Source: Niastella yeongjuensis (lineage in GTDB: Bacteria; Bacteroidota; Bacteroidia; Chitinophagales; Chitinophagaceae). Taken from it: DNA of 64,000 bases. How positions within the stretch are numbered: the stretch's first letter is position 1; each line of letters opens with the position of its first letter. Shown here one piece after another: positions 53,634 through 61,761 of the stretch. The translations under genes and the position numbers were made by a program. The notes beneath the pieces are model-generated. The model was given only the letters and a program-made list of their open reading frames with translations, was not told the DNA's origin and did no database searches. Location of the stretch: NCBI RefSeq assembly GCF_900110245.1, contig NZ_FOCZ01000001.1, positions 186,001 to 250,000 of the forward strand, read 5' to 3'.

Positions 53634-54488
53634 TTAAACGATCACGGCCTTTAAACTTAAGTCAAGACTTACAGCCTGGTGAATAAGCGCCCCCACACTC
53701 ACATAATCAACGCCGGTTTTTGCATAATCGGTAATGTTCTCCAAAGTTATTCCACCGCTGGCTTCGGTTTCATATTGACCGTTTATTATTTTCAAGGCCT
53801 GGCTAAGCTGCCCGGGTGTAAAGTTATCCAACATAATACGGTCAACTTTGCCAAAGGCTACTACCTTTTTCACATCATCCAGGCTACGCGTTTCCACTTC
53901 AATCTTTAACCCGGGTTTTACCTGTTGCACATATTGCCAGGCGCGGTCGATGGCTTTTTCCAACCCACCACTATAATCGATGTGATTATCCTTTAACATG
54001 ATCATATCATACAAACCCATGCGGTGATTGTGGCCACCGCCAATACGTACTGCCTCTTTTTCAAGCAGTCGAAAACCGGGGATGGTTTTGCGGGTATCCA
54101 GCAATTTGGTGGCGTATCCTTTTAACTGGTCGGTATATTGACGGGTGAGGGTGGCAATGCCGCTCATGCGTTGCATACAATTCAACACCAGGCGTTCGCA
54201 TTGCAGAATGGTATGCACGCCGGCAATTACTTCAAAAGCGTTTTCGCCCGGCACCATAGAATCGCCGTCTTTCTTAAAGGCAATAAAACGGGCGCCAGGT
54301 TCCTTATACCTGAAAATGGCCTCGGCCACCTGCATACCGGCAATGGTACCGGCCTGTTTTACCTTTAATACTGCTTTCCCTTTTGCATCTGCGGGTATAA
54401 CCGATAAGGTGGAGTGATCTCCATCGCCTATATCTTCCTGCAGGGCCGCTTCAATTAATTGATGAAGCTGTTCGTTGAATGTGAGCAT
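53634..54488 (-). CDS. nadC: Nicotinate-nucleotide pyrophosphorylase (carboxylating)
   Basis: The 284-residue enzyme turns quinolinate and PRPP into nicotinate mononucleotide for NAD synthesis. It has EDIGDGDHST near the N-terminus, QRMSGIATLTRQY, the catalytic LLDTRKTIPGFRLLEKEAV and GGHNHRMGLYDMIMLKDNH. It heads a small unit with a SUI1-like factor and a membrane protein. A 7-bp array lies directly upstream. Confidence 0.96.
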   Translation of the reverse strand: MLTFNEQLHQLIEAALQEDIGDGDHSTLSVIPADAKGKAVLKVKQAGTIAGMQVAEAIFRYKEPGARFIAFKKDGDSMVPGENAFEVIAGVHTILQCERLVLNCMQRMSGIATLTRQYTDQLKGYATKLLDTRKTIPGFRLLEKEAVRIGGGHNHRMGLYDMIMLKDNHIDYSGGLEKAIDRAWQYVQQVKPGLKIEVETRSLDDVKKVVAFGKVDRIMLDNFTPGQLSQALKIINGQYETEASGGITLENITDYAKTGVDYVSVGALIHQAVSLDLSLKAVIV

Positions 54489-54502
54489 AGTTCAAAGGTA
54501 AT

Positions 54503-54553
54503 CAATTGGCAATAAGCAATCGGCAACGTTTGCTATTGTCAGTTGGCTGTTGG
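54503..54553. repeat. 7-bp CAATNRG array upstream of nadC
   Basis: CAATTGG, CAATAAG, CAATCGG and CAACGTT follow in 7-bp phase from 54503. A loosely complementary set (TGCTATT, GTCAGTT, GGCTGTT) follows directly. It lies between the start of nadC and the end of the DUF4783 gene. Confidence 0.7.
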
Positions 54554-54573
54554 TCCCGAGCGGCGTTGAAGGA

Positions 54574-54963
54574 TTATTCCGTCATTTCAAATCCAAGCTC
54601 CTGAACAACCTGCTGGTCGCCTTTCTGCTTCATAAAGAATTTAGTGCGGAAGTTTCCATTTTTAGTTTGCAGTAGTCCAATGCAGAACTGGGAGCCATTT
54701 TGCTCCCCTTTATGTTTTACTACGAAGTTTTTTACAGTATTGGTGGCAAAAAAGTCTTTTAAGATCATTTCAGCCTGGCTTTTGCTGTAATTATCGCTTT
54801 TACCTGGTAATGATAAATCAATCCGGTTATCAAAGTACTTTGACAGTTGATTGGCATTACCCGTTTTCATAGCAGCAACTACGTCGTCGATAGAATAAAG
54901 GGGGGTAAATGACACCAGGACCAGCGAAATGGTTACCATCGCAAATCCCAGATACTTTTTCAT
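54574..54963 (-). CDS. DUF4783-type secreted protein
   Basis: The 129-residue protein has a signal peptide (MKKYLGFAMVTISLVLVSFT) and a small body (DDVVAAMKTGNANQLSKYFD, GKSDNYSKSQAEMILKDFF) that fits DUF4783, a fold seen in Bacteroidota and related to NTF2-like domains. Longer in-frame upstream sequence exists, but the signal peptide sets the start at ATG 54963. It is divergent from gpmI. Its role is unknown. Confidence 0.82.
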   Translation of the reverse strand: MKKYLGFAMVTISLVLVSFTPLYSIDDVVAAMKTGNANQLSKYFDNRIDLSLPGKSDNYSKSQAEMILKDFFATNTVKNFVVKHKGEQNGSQFCIGLLQTKNGNFRTKFFMKQKGDQQVVQELGFEMTE

Positions 54964-55056
54964 AAATGAACAAATTTTACTTTTCACCGCTAAATTCGCT
55001 AAAAATATGCCAAAGTAAGAATGCCGCCAAAAATTACTACTACCGAAGCATTGCCT

Positions 55057-55064
55057 TACCTTTG
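55057..55064 (+). promoter_or_regulatory. -7 element upstream of gpmI
   Basis: TACCTTTG matches TAnnTTTG exactly, 39 bases before the ATG at 55104. Confidence 0.6.
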
Positions 55065-55103
55065 CATTTCTCAATAACAAGCCAAACATAATCACCTAGT
55101 TAT

Positions 55104-56627
55104 ATGCAAAATAATAAAGCTATATTAGTCATAATGGACGGTTGGGGCCTTGGAAAGGTTAAATCTTCAGATGCTATTCAAAATGCAAAAACTCCTTTTG
55201 TAAGTTCATTGTATGCAAAATATCCTAATACCACTTTAACAACCTGTGGTGAGTTAGTAGGGTTACCCGATGGACAAATGGGAAATAGCGAAGTGGGCCA
55301 CCTGAACCTGGGGGCCGGACGTATTGTGTACCAGGAATTACAGCGTATCAATGTTGCTGTACGTGATGGTTCATTCTTTAAAAATGAGCATTTGTTAAAA
55401 GCTATCCGCTACAGCAAAGAGAATAATAAGCCTTTACACCTTATAGGTTTGGTGAGTGATGGTGGTGTACACTCACACACCAATCATTTAAAAGCCATTA
55501 TTACTTTATGTAAGCAGGAAGGTGTAAGCAATGTATTTGTACATGCCTTCACCGATGGCCGCGATACCGACCCCAAAAGCGGACTGGGTTTTGTTACCGA
55601 CTTACAGCGCCACCTGAGCGAAAATGTAGGTAAAATTGCCACTATAGATGGCCGCTATTATGCAATGGACCGTGACAAACGCTGGGAACGTGTAAAGCTC
55701 GCTTATGATGCCATGGTTAATGGTATTGGCGAAAAAGCAACCGATGCGTTGGCTGCCATCGAGCAATCCTATGCCGCCAATGTTACCGATGAATTCATTA
55801 AGCCAACCGTTATTGTCGGCGCCGATCAAAAACCGGTAGCTACTATACAGGATGGCGATGGGGTTATCTGTTTTAACTTCCGCACCGACCGTTGCCGCGA
55901 GATCACCGAGGTACTGTCGCAAACCGATATGCCCGATTTTGGCATGAAGAAACTGTCGCTGAACTATACCACCATGACGGAGTATGATAAAACTTTCAAA
56001 AACGTGAACGTGGTATTTGAGAACGATAACCTGAATAACACGTTGGGCGAAATTCTGGCCAACAATGGCAAGAAACAGATCCGCATAGCCGAAACAGAAA
56101 AATACCCCCACGTATCTTTCTTTTTCAGCGGTGGCCGTGAGCAGCCTTTTGAAGGGGAACGCCGCATCATGATCCCTTCACCCAAAGTAGCTACCTACGA
56201 TCTGAAACCCGAAATGAGCGCTAATGAAGTAACCGACGCCATTGTTCCGGAAATTGAAAAAGAATCAGCTGATTTTATCTGTTTGAACTTTGCCAATGCC
56301 GACATGGTGGGTCATACCGGGGTTTTCTCTGCCGCCATTAAAGCCGTTGAAACCGTTGACCATTGTGTTGAACGCGTGGTAACAGCCGCGTTAGCGCATG
56401 GCTACACAGTTTTCTTAACTGCCGACCATGGTAATGCCGATTACCTGATTAACCAGGATGGCACCCCCAATACAGCCCACACCATGAACCTGGTGCCTTT
56501 ATTCGTTATCTCTACTGATTTTAAAGGAACCGTTAAACCAGGCAAACTGGGTGATATTGCGCCTACGATCCTTACTGCAATGCATTTACCTATTCCTCAG
56601 GAAATGACTGGTGATGTGTTGATTTAA
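55104..56627 (+). CDS. gpmI: Phosphoglycerate mutase (2,3-BPG-independent)
   Basis: The 507-residue glycolytic enzyme interconverts 3- and 2-phosphoglycerate with two manganese ions. The catalytic Ser62 sits in GQMGNSEVGH. It also has VIMDGWG (metal Asp), HAFTDGRDTDPKSG and TADHGNAD near the end. Length is normal. It stands alone with its own promoter and terminator. Confidence 0.97.
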   Translation: MQNNKAILVIMDGWGLGKVKSSDAIQNAKTPFVSSLYAKYPNTTLTTCGELVGLPDGQMGNSEVGHLNLGAGRIVYQELQRINVAVRDGSFFKNEHLLKAIRYSKENNKPLHLIGLVSDGGVHSHTNHLKAIITLCKQEGVSNVFVHAFTDGRDTDPKSGLGFVTDLQRHLSENVGKIATIDGRYYAMDRDKRWERVKLAYDAMVNGIGEKATDALAAIEQSYAANVTDEFIKPTVIVGADQKPVATIQDGDGVICFNFRTDRCREITEVLSQTDMPDFGMKKLSLNYTTMTEYDKTFKNVNVVFENDNLNNTLGEILANNGKKQIRIAETEKYPHVSFFFSGGREQPFEGERRIMIPSPKVATYDLKPEMSANEVTDAIVPEIEKESADFICLNFANADMVGHTGVFSAAIKAVETVDHCVERVVTAALAHGYTVFLTADHGNADYLINQDGTPNTAHTMNLVPLFVISTDFKGTVKPGKLGDIAPTILTAMHLPIPQEMTGDVLI

Positions 56628-56658
56628 TAGTTGATAAAGAGAATGCCCTACGATATAA

Positions 56659-56703
56659 AAAACGGGGTTGGCGGTGTTAAACCACCAACCCTGTTTCTTT
56701 TTT
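56659..56703. terminator. Terminator after gpmI
   Basis: AAACGGGGTTGG / CCAACCCTGTTT followed by a T-run forms a strong hairpin. Confidence 0.88.
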
Positions 56704-56714
56704 GGGTTTCTTTT

Positions 56715-56738
56715 ATCAACATGTCAACCTGTTAACTT
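56715..56738. repeat. 8-bp array overlapping the end of ctaD
   Basis: ATCAACAT, GTCAACCT and GTTAACTT follow in 8-bp phase. The last unit overlaps the minus-strand gene end, so the ctaD stop codon TAA at 56734-56732 is part of the array. Confidence 0.75.
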
Positions 56739-58576
56739 CTAAGCGCACTTCCACTCTCCACAAATGGTCGTTCCCCCGCACCCACTGGTTCGGTTTGAGG
56801 TATAAATGATCTTTCGTCTCTGTCATAATCATAAGCCCAGCGATGTACTTCGGGTATTTCGCCCTCCCAGTTACCGTGTGGCGGATGTATAGGTGTTGTC
56901 CACTCAAGGGTGGTAGCCTGCCAGGGGTTTATAGTGGTTACCGTTCTTCCTTTAAAAATAGAATAGAAAAAGTTAAATACAAATAACAGCTGCACGGCAA
57001 AAACAATGATGGAGGCAATCGAAATAAACAGGTTCAGGTCTTCAAACTGATTGAACGATGCCCAGCCGCTATAATCCAGGTAACGGCGCGGCATACCTGC
57101 CAGCCCTTCATAGTGCATGGGCCAGAAAATGCAGTAAGCGCCCACCATGGTTACCCAAAAATGAATATTACCAAGTGTGGTATTCATATACCGGCCATAC
57201 ATTTTAGGGAACCAGTGATAAATGCCGGAAAACATGCCAAACATGGCCGCCACGCCCATTACCAGGTGAAAGTGTGCAATGATGAAATACGTGTCGTGCA
57301 ATTGTATATCGATGGTTGAATTGCCCAGCCAGATGCCGGTAAGTCCGCCCGAAATAAATACGCTTACAAAACCGATGGCGAATAACATGCCCGGCGTAAA
57401 ACGAATATTACCCCGCCACAGCGTGGTAAGCCAGTTAAATACTTTAATAGCCGAGGGAATGGCTATCAACAACGTCAATAATACGAACACTGAACCCAGA
57501 AAAGGATTCATGCCCGTTACAAACATATGATGCGCCCATACCAGGAACGATAAGATGGCGATGGCAAACAACGAACCAACCATGGCCGTGTATCCAAAGA
57601 TGGGTTTGCGGGAATTGACGCTGATCACTTCCGATGCAATACCCATGGCTGGTAGTATCACAATGTATACTTCCGGGTGGCCCAGGAACCAGAACAGGTG
57701 CTGGTATAGAATAGCGCTACCGCCTTCATGGGGCAGGGCTTTGCCAATACTGCTTATATATATATCGCTGAGGTAAAAACTGGTACCTGCATGGCGGTCG
57801 AACAGCAACAGAATGAAACCTGAAAGCAATACCGGGAAAGACAGTAATCCCAGACAGGCAGTAAAGAACAGGGCCCAGATGGTTAAAGGCAATCGCGTCA
57901 TGGTCATGCCTTTGGTGCGTAGGTTTAATATGGTTGAAATATAGTTGATGCCGCCCAGCAGGGTGCTTACCACAAACAAAGCCAGCGATATTAGCCAGTA
58001 ATCAACACCCGCCCGCGAACCGGGCATGGCGTCCCCCAGCGCGCTTAACGGCGGGTAGGCCGTCCATCCCCCACTGGCCGGACCGCTTTCCAAAAACAGG
58101 GATGAGAACATGACAATGCTGGCGGCCAAAAAGAACCAGTAAGAAAGCATGTTCAACATGGGCGAAGCCATGTCGCGGGCCCCGCATTGCAGGGGTATTA
58201 AAAAGTTGGCAAAGGTGCCGCTAAGACCAGCAGTCAGCACAAAAAAGATCATAATGGTACCGTGCATGGTAACCAGCGAATAATAGAATTCGTGGTTTAT
58301 TTGTCCGCCCTGCCCCCAGTGCCCCAGCAGGTCTTCCAAAATAGGAAACCTTTCGTTGGGATACCCCAATTGGATCCGGAACAGAACGGAGAAACCAGCT
58401 CCAATGATGGCCCAGATCATTCCTGTGATCAGGAACTGGCGGGCAATCATTTTATGGTCCTGGCTGAAAACATAATGACTCCAAAACGACTGTTTGGCAT
58501 GTTCCCCATGCCCGTCCCCATCGTGTATTTCAATAGCAGGGGATCCGGACTGGGTTACTTCCTCTAAATTGGCCAT
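56732..58576 (-). CDS. ctaD: Cytochrome c oxidase subunit I, aa3 type
   Basis: The 614-residue membrane protein holds heme a, heme a3 and CuB. Ligand motifs are in order: TMHGTIMIFF (heme a His), GHPEVYIVILP (CuB His and crosslinked Tyr), WAHHMFVTGM (two CuB His) and IAHFHLVMG (hemes a3 and a). An extended, charged C-terminus follows the last helix (WEGEIPEVHRWAYDYDRDER). Subunits II and III are not beside it, so it must be assembled from parts encoded elsewhere or be a second copy. The upstream neighbour is a divergent sigma factor. Confidence 0.95.
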   Translation of the reverse strand: MANLEEVTQSGSPAIEIHDGDGHGEHAKQSFWSHYVFSQDHKMIARQFLITGMIWAIIGAGFSVLFRIQLGYPNERFPILEDLLGHWGQGGQINHEFYYSLVTMHGTIMIFFVLTAGLSGTFANFLIPLQCGARDMASPMLNMLSYWFFLAASIVMFSSLFLESGPASGGWTAYPPLSALGDAMPGSRAGVDYWLISLALFVVSTLLGGINYISTILNLRTKGMTMTRLPLTIWALFFTACLGLLSFPVLLSGFILLLFDRHAGTSFYLSDIYISSIGKALPHEGGSAILYQHLFWFLGHPEVYIVILPAMGIASEVISVNSRKPIFGYTAMVGSLFAIAILSFLVWAHHMFVTGMNPFLGSVFVLLTLLIAIPSAIKVFNWLTTLWRGNIRFTPGMLFAIGFVSVFISGGLTGIWLGNSTIDIQLHDTYFIIAHFHLVMGVAAMFGMFSGIYHWFPKMYGRYMNTTLGNIHFWVTMVGAYCIFWPMHYEGLAGMPRRYLDYSGWASFNQFEDLNLFISIASIIVFAVQLLFVFNFFYSIFKGRTVTTINPWQATTLEWTTPIHPPHGNWEGEIPEVHRWAYDYDRDERSFIPQTEPVGAGERPFVESGSALRS

Positions 58577-58877
58577 GATCGCATGTTTTAAGATGTCTTG
58601 TAGAATATATTACTCGATTGGCAGGCCGGTTTCATGAAGTTGTCTTAAGATACAGGCAGGGTTATGTTGTTATTTTAAAAATGCAGCAAAACTTACGCCA
58701 CCGGGTTAGGCTAAAGAGATGAAAGTCATGGCAATCTAAATAATAAGCGATTTAAACGCCCGCCCAAACCGGTTTTTGACACCTTAAAAAGGAAGTACGG
58801 ATTGGTTAATTTTTTATGAATAGCGCAGCAATTACATCGAAAAATTGTCTAAATTACAGGGCAACCAAACGGTTTAT
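58577..58877. other. Divergent region between ctaD and the second ECF sigma gene
   Basis: I see no gene here. It is A/T-rich and should hold both promoters. A possible TTG start for the sigma gene lies at 58845. Confidence 0.5.
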
Positions 58878-59459
58878 ATGACCGACGACGCCATTTTACA
58901 AGGCTGTTTACGTAACGACACTACTGCCCAGCGGGAATTGTACAACAGGTATAGTCCCAAAATGCTGTCTGTCTGTTACAGGTTCGCCCACCACCGGGAA
59001 GATGCTGAAGACATGTTACAGGAAGGATTTATCAAAGTGTTTTCACAGATACACACCTTTCAGAACAAAGGAGCATTTGAGGGTTGGATACGGCGAATCA
59101 TAGTTCATACCTGTATCAACCATCTCAAAAAGAACAAAAAGTTCAACGAAAGCGTCGATATCATTCATGCCACCAGCATCCAGGTACGCGAAGAATCAGT
59201 GCCTTCCATAGTTCAGGCAAAACAGGTAGTAGAATGCATCCGCCTGCTACCCATAGGTTACCGTACGGTTCTTAACCTATATGCCATTGAAGGTTATTCG
59301 CACAAAGAAATTGCCGATATGCTGGACATTGAAGAAAGTACCAGCCGTTCGCAATATACCCGGGCCAAACAAATGCTTGAAGACATACTGGTGAAAAAGA
59401 AAATCATCATGCGGCCTAAAGAAAAAAGCAATTGGTTAGGTGTAGCAGCAGGAAGATAA
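58878..59459 (+). CDS. ECF-type sigma factor, second system
   Basis: The 193-residue protein from ATG 58878 has region 2 (RELYNRYSPKMLSVCYRFAH, REDAEDMLQEGFIKVFSQIH) and region 4 (LLPIGYRTVLNLYAIEGYSH, EIADMLDIEESTSRSQYTRA). A TTG 11 codons earlier (58845) is an alternative start. It is followed after 70 bases by a membrane-anchored protein with a barrel-like C-terminus, which is likely its regulatory partner. Confidence 0.92.
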   Translation: MTDDAILQGCLRNDTTAQRELYNRYSPKMLSVCYRFAHHREDAEDMLQEGFIKVFSQIHTFQNKGAFEGWIRRIIVHTCINHLKKNKKFNESVDIIHATSIQVREESVPSIVQAKQVVECIRLLPIGYRTVLNLYAIEGYSHKEIADMLDIEESTSRSQYTRAKQMLEDILVKKKIIMRPKEKSNWLGVAAGR

Positions 59460-59529
59460 TCCACGACATCTCACATTACTGATACATACCAAACCCTATG
59501 AAAAACATCCCGTACAAACACTAATTGAT

Positions 59530-60990
59530 ATGGAGCGAGGTTATTACAATGAGGATATTGAAGAACTGCTGAAAGAGAAAGCTGACCAGTATAAGATGTA
59601 TCCTTCTGATAAGGTGTGGAAAGGTATTCACCGTTCATTACACTCAAACAGAAAGTGGTATTGGTTTAGTTTGATTCTTTTTCTGGGTGCTGTTGGGTAT
59701 TATACTTTCATTGAATTTATCACCCCATCTGCAAACAGCAAAGCTATAAGTGAAAATAACCCGGCCTCCAACATTTCCAAATCAACCGAAGCAACTACCG
59801 AATCAAATAATAACAAACCTGCAGTAATAGTTCCTTTTGGCAATCCCAAACAAAATGCCACCACTGCCGGCAGCACACCCAGACAAAGAGAATTTGTACT
59901 CAATCCTGACAACAACGAAACCAAAACAAGTGTAGTTGTCAATATGGATCAACCTGCAGCAGCAGCTGCAACAACAGCTATTCCGGAAGATCACAACCTG
60001 GTGTTTAATAATGAAACCCCGGTATATGACCTGAATGCCAAACCAGTTAAAAAACTGTGGCAGGCAGAACACATGGCGGCCGAAGCTGTAGAACCTGAAC
60101 TTAACAAACAGGCTTTCCAGGTGCCGGCACAAACTGCTTTAACCAGCCCCACCTCCATCGACGAATCAAAACTGGGAGAGAATACGCATAATGCCGAAGA
60201 AGACCACAAACGCCTTGGCTGGCTGGCTAATAATGCCGTATATGAATTGTCGGTTCCCAAACAAAAACGGCTTGGCTGGCAGTTGACATTTGCTCCTACA
60301 ATGAACTATCGCACCTGGCGGGGAAGCAACTATCCTTCAGATATGAAGACGTTGCCTTTTGCACCAAACTTTGAAGGCGATCCCGAAAAGTTTGTGAATC
60401 ACAAACCAGCCCTTGGCTTTGAAGTAGGATCAAACATCCTGTATACACTCAACAAAACCTTTACACTGAAAGCGGGGTTACTGTTCAATTATGTGCGGTA
60501 CGATATTCAGGCATACGCTTCTTCCGAAAGCGTGCCCGCTACCATTGCCTTTAATTCAAACATGGGCATTTCTACCGGCGAGCTCACCACTTACACCCGG
60601 TACCGCAACTTTGGCGGCGACGCTGCTGAAGACCTGCACAACCAGTACTTCCAGTTGTCTGTTCCTTTAGGGCTGGAAATAAACCTGCTGGGTAACGATA
60701 AAATTCACGTGGGCATTGGCGGGTCTGTTCAACCAACCTATTTATTGAACCGGAACAGCTACCTGCTTACCGCCGATTACAAATATGCTACCGAACCATC
60801 ACTGGTTAGAAAATGGAATGTAAATACCAGCACGGAAGCATTTATCTCTTATAAAACCGGCGACCTGAAATGGCAGGTAGGACCGCAATTCCGTTATCAA
60901 TTATTCTCCAGCTATGTCAAAAAATATCCTATCCGCGAGAACCTGTTTGACTATGGTATCAAGATAGGTGTAACCAAAACTATCCGCTAA
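59530..60990 (+). CDS. Membrane-anchored protein with outer-membrane-barrel-like C-terminus
   Basis: The 486-residue protein has three parts. The first is a cytoplasmic N-terminus with MYPSDKVWKGIHRSLH, which is common in sigma-linked proteins of Chitinophagaceae. The second is one membrane helix (about residues 43-63). The third is a long, low-complexity Asn/Thr/Pro-rich linker (about 64-240) leading to a C-terminal domain of about 240 residues with barrel-like strands (FTLKAGLLFNYVRYDIQAYA, LKWQVGPQFRYQLFSSY, ending IKIGVTKTIR). No signal peptide is present. It may connect the inner and outer membranes and hold the neighbouring sigma factor in check (inferred). Confidence 0.7.
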   Translation: MERGYYNEDIEELLKEKADQYKMYPSDKVWKGIHRSLHSNRKWYWFSLILFLGAVGYYTFIEFITPSANSKAISENNPASNISKSTEATTESNNNKPAVIVPFGNPKQNATTAGSTPRQREFVLNPDNNETKTSVVVNMDQPAAAAATTAIPEDHNLVFNNETPVYDLNAKPVKKLWQAEHMAAEAVEPELNKQAFQVPAQTALTSPTSIDESKLGENTHNAEEDHKRLGWLANNAVYELSVPKQKRLGWQLTFAPTMNYRTWRGSNYPSDMKTLPFAPNFEGDPEKFVNHKPALGFEVGSNILYTLNKTFTLKAGLLFNYVRYDIQAYASSESVPATIAFNSNMGISTGELTTYTRYRNFGGDAAEDLHNQYFQLSVPLGLEINLLGNDKIHVGIGGSVQPTYLLNRNSYLLTADYKYATEPSLVRKWNVNTSTEAFISYKTGDLKWQVGPQFRYQLFSSYVKKYPIRENLFDYGIKIGVTKTIR

Positions 60991-61003
60991 ATACGAGGCT
61001 GGA

Positions 61004-61071
61004 AATAGGAAGTAAGAGGTAAGAGCCTCGCGAGCTTCGTACATCCTATTTCTTACATCTTACTTCATTTC
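61004..61071. repeat. Inverted 7-bp arrays (RRTARGA / TCNTAYN)
   Basis: Three units of RRTARGA type (61004-61024) are followed by a G/C-rich centre (GCCTCGCGAGC) and five units of TCNTAYN type (61037-61071). The arms are complementary in type and form a hairpin after the gene ending at 60990. Confidence 0.85.
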
Positions 61072-61140
61072 CTCACGCTCCCCTGCTTTACAATCAAATC
61101 GTGATCATCTTTTTCGAAAGACCTTTCATATTTTTACCCG

Positions 61141-61749
61141 ATGAAGCGGATAAATCTATTACTACCGGCCCTGTTATTACTGGCCGTAGCCTGTAAACAC
61201 AAACCCCAACAACCTGCAGGTGATACGCAATCGGCCCAGGACTCACTGGAATCCCCCACTTATTTACCCGTAGCAGATTTTATAAAAAGCGATATTGTCA
61301 AGGTAGATTCGTTTGCCGGCGGCATTCTGAAAAAAAAGGATACCGGGGGTAAGAAAGACTCAGCCTATATTCAACCAGCGGAGTTTCACCGGCTTGCCAG
61401 TCAGTTCATTTTTCCGGAACTGGATTCTGCCACCTTCCACGACCATTTTACCGAACATTCGCTGATGGATGAAACCACTGAAATGCTGAATTTCATTTAT
61501 ACAGCCAAAGAACCCGCCGGTTCACTGCGGAGCGTAATGGTATACCTGCGGCCCAGTCTGGCCACCGACCAGGTGAAACGTGTTTATATGGAACGGTCCT
61601 TCAACAGCGGCGATACCGCTATTGATCAGAAACTTACCTGGAAAATGATGGAGTACTTTTATGTGATTACCATTCGTCAACCAAAGAACGGGCCGGCTGT
61701 TACTTCTATGGAAAAGGTGATCTGGGACCCCCAGTATTTTGCCGATTAA
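61141..61749 (+). CDS. Lipoprotein of unknown function
   Basis: The 202-residue protein has a lipobox (LLLLAVAC, Cys18) followed by KHKPQQPAGDTQ. The body has no recognised domain; YLPVADFIKSDIVKVDSFAG and LTWKMMEYFYVITIRQPKNG are its most distinctive parts. It lies 12 bases upstream of uvrC and is probably cotranscribed, though no functional link is known. Confidence 0.75.
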   Translation: MKRINLLLPALLLLAVACKHKPQQPAGDTQSAQDSLESPTYLPVADFIKSDIVKVDSFAGGILKKKDTGGKKDSAYIQPAEFHRLASQFIFPELDSATFHDHFTEHSLMDETTEMLNFIYTAKEPAGSLRSVMVYLRPSLATDQVKRVYMERSFNSGDTAIDQKLTWKMMEYFYVITIRQPKNGPAVTSMEKVIWDPQYFAD

Positions 61750-61761
61750 GGAAACAACAAC

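Noticed and set aside
54964-55095. 44-residue N-terminal extension of the DUF4783 protein
   Set aside because: It would bury the signal peptide and overlaps the gpmI promoter region.
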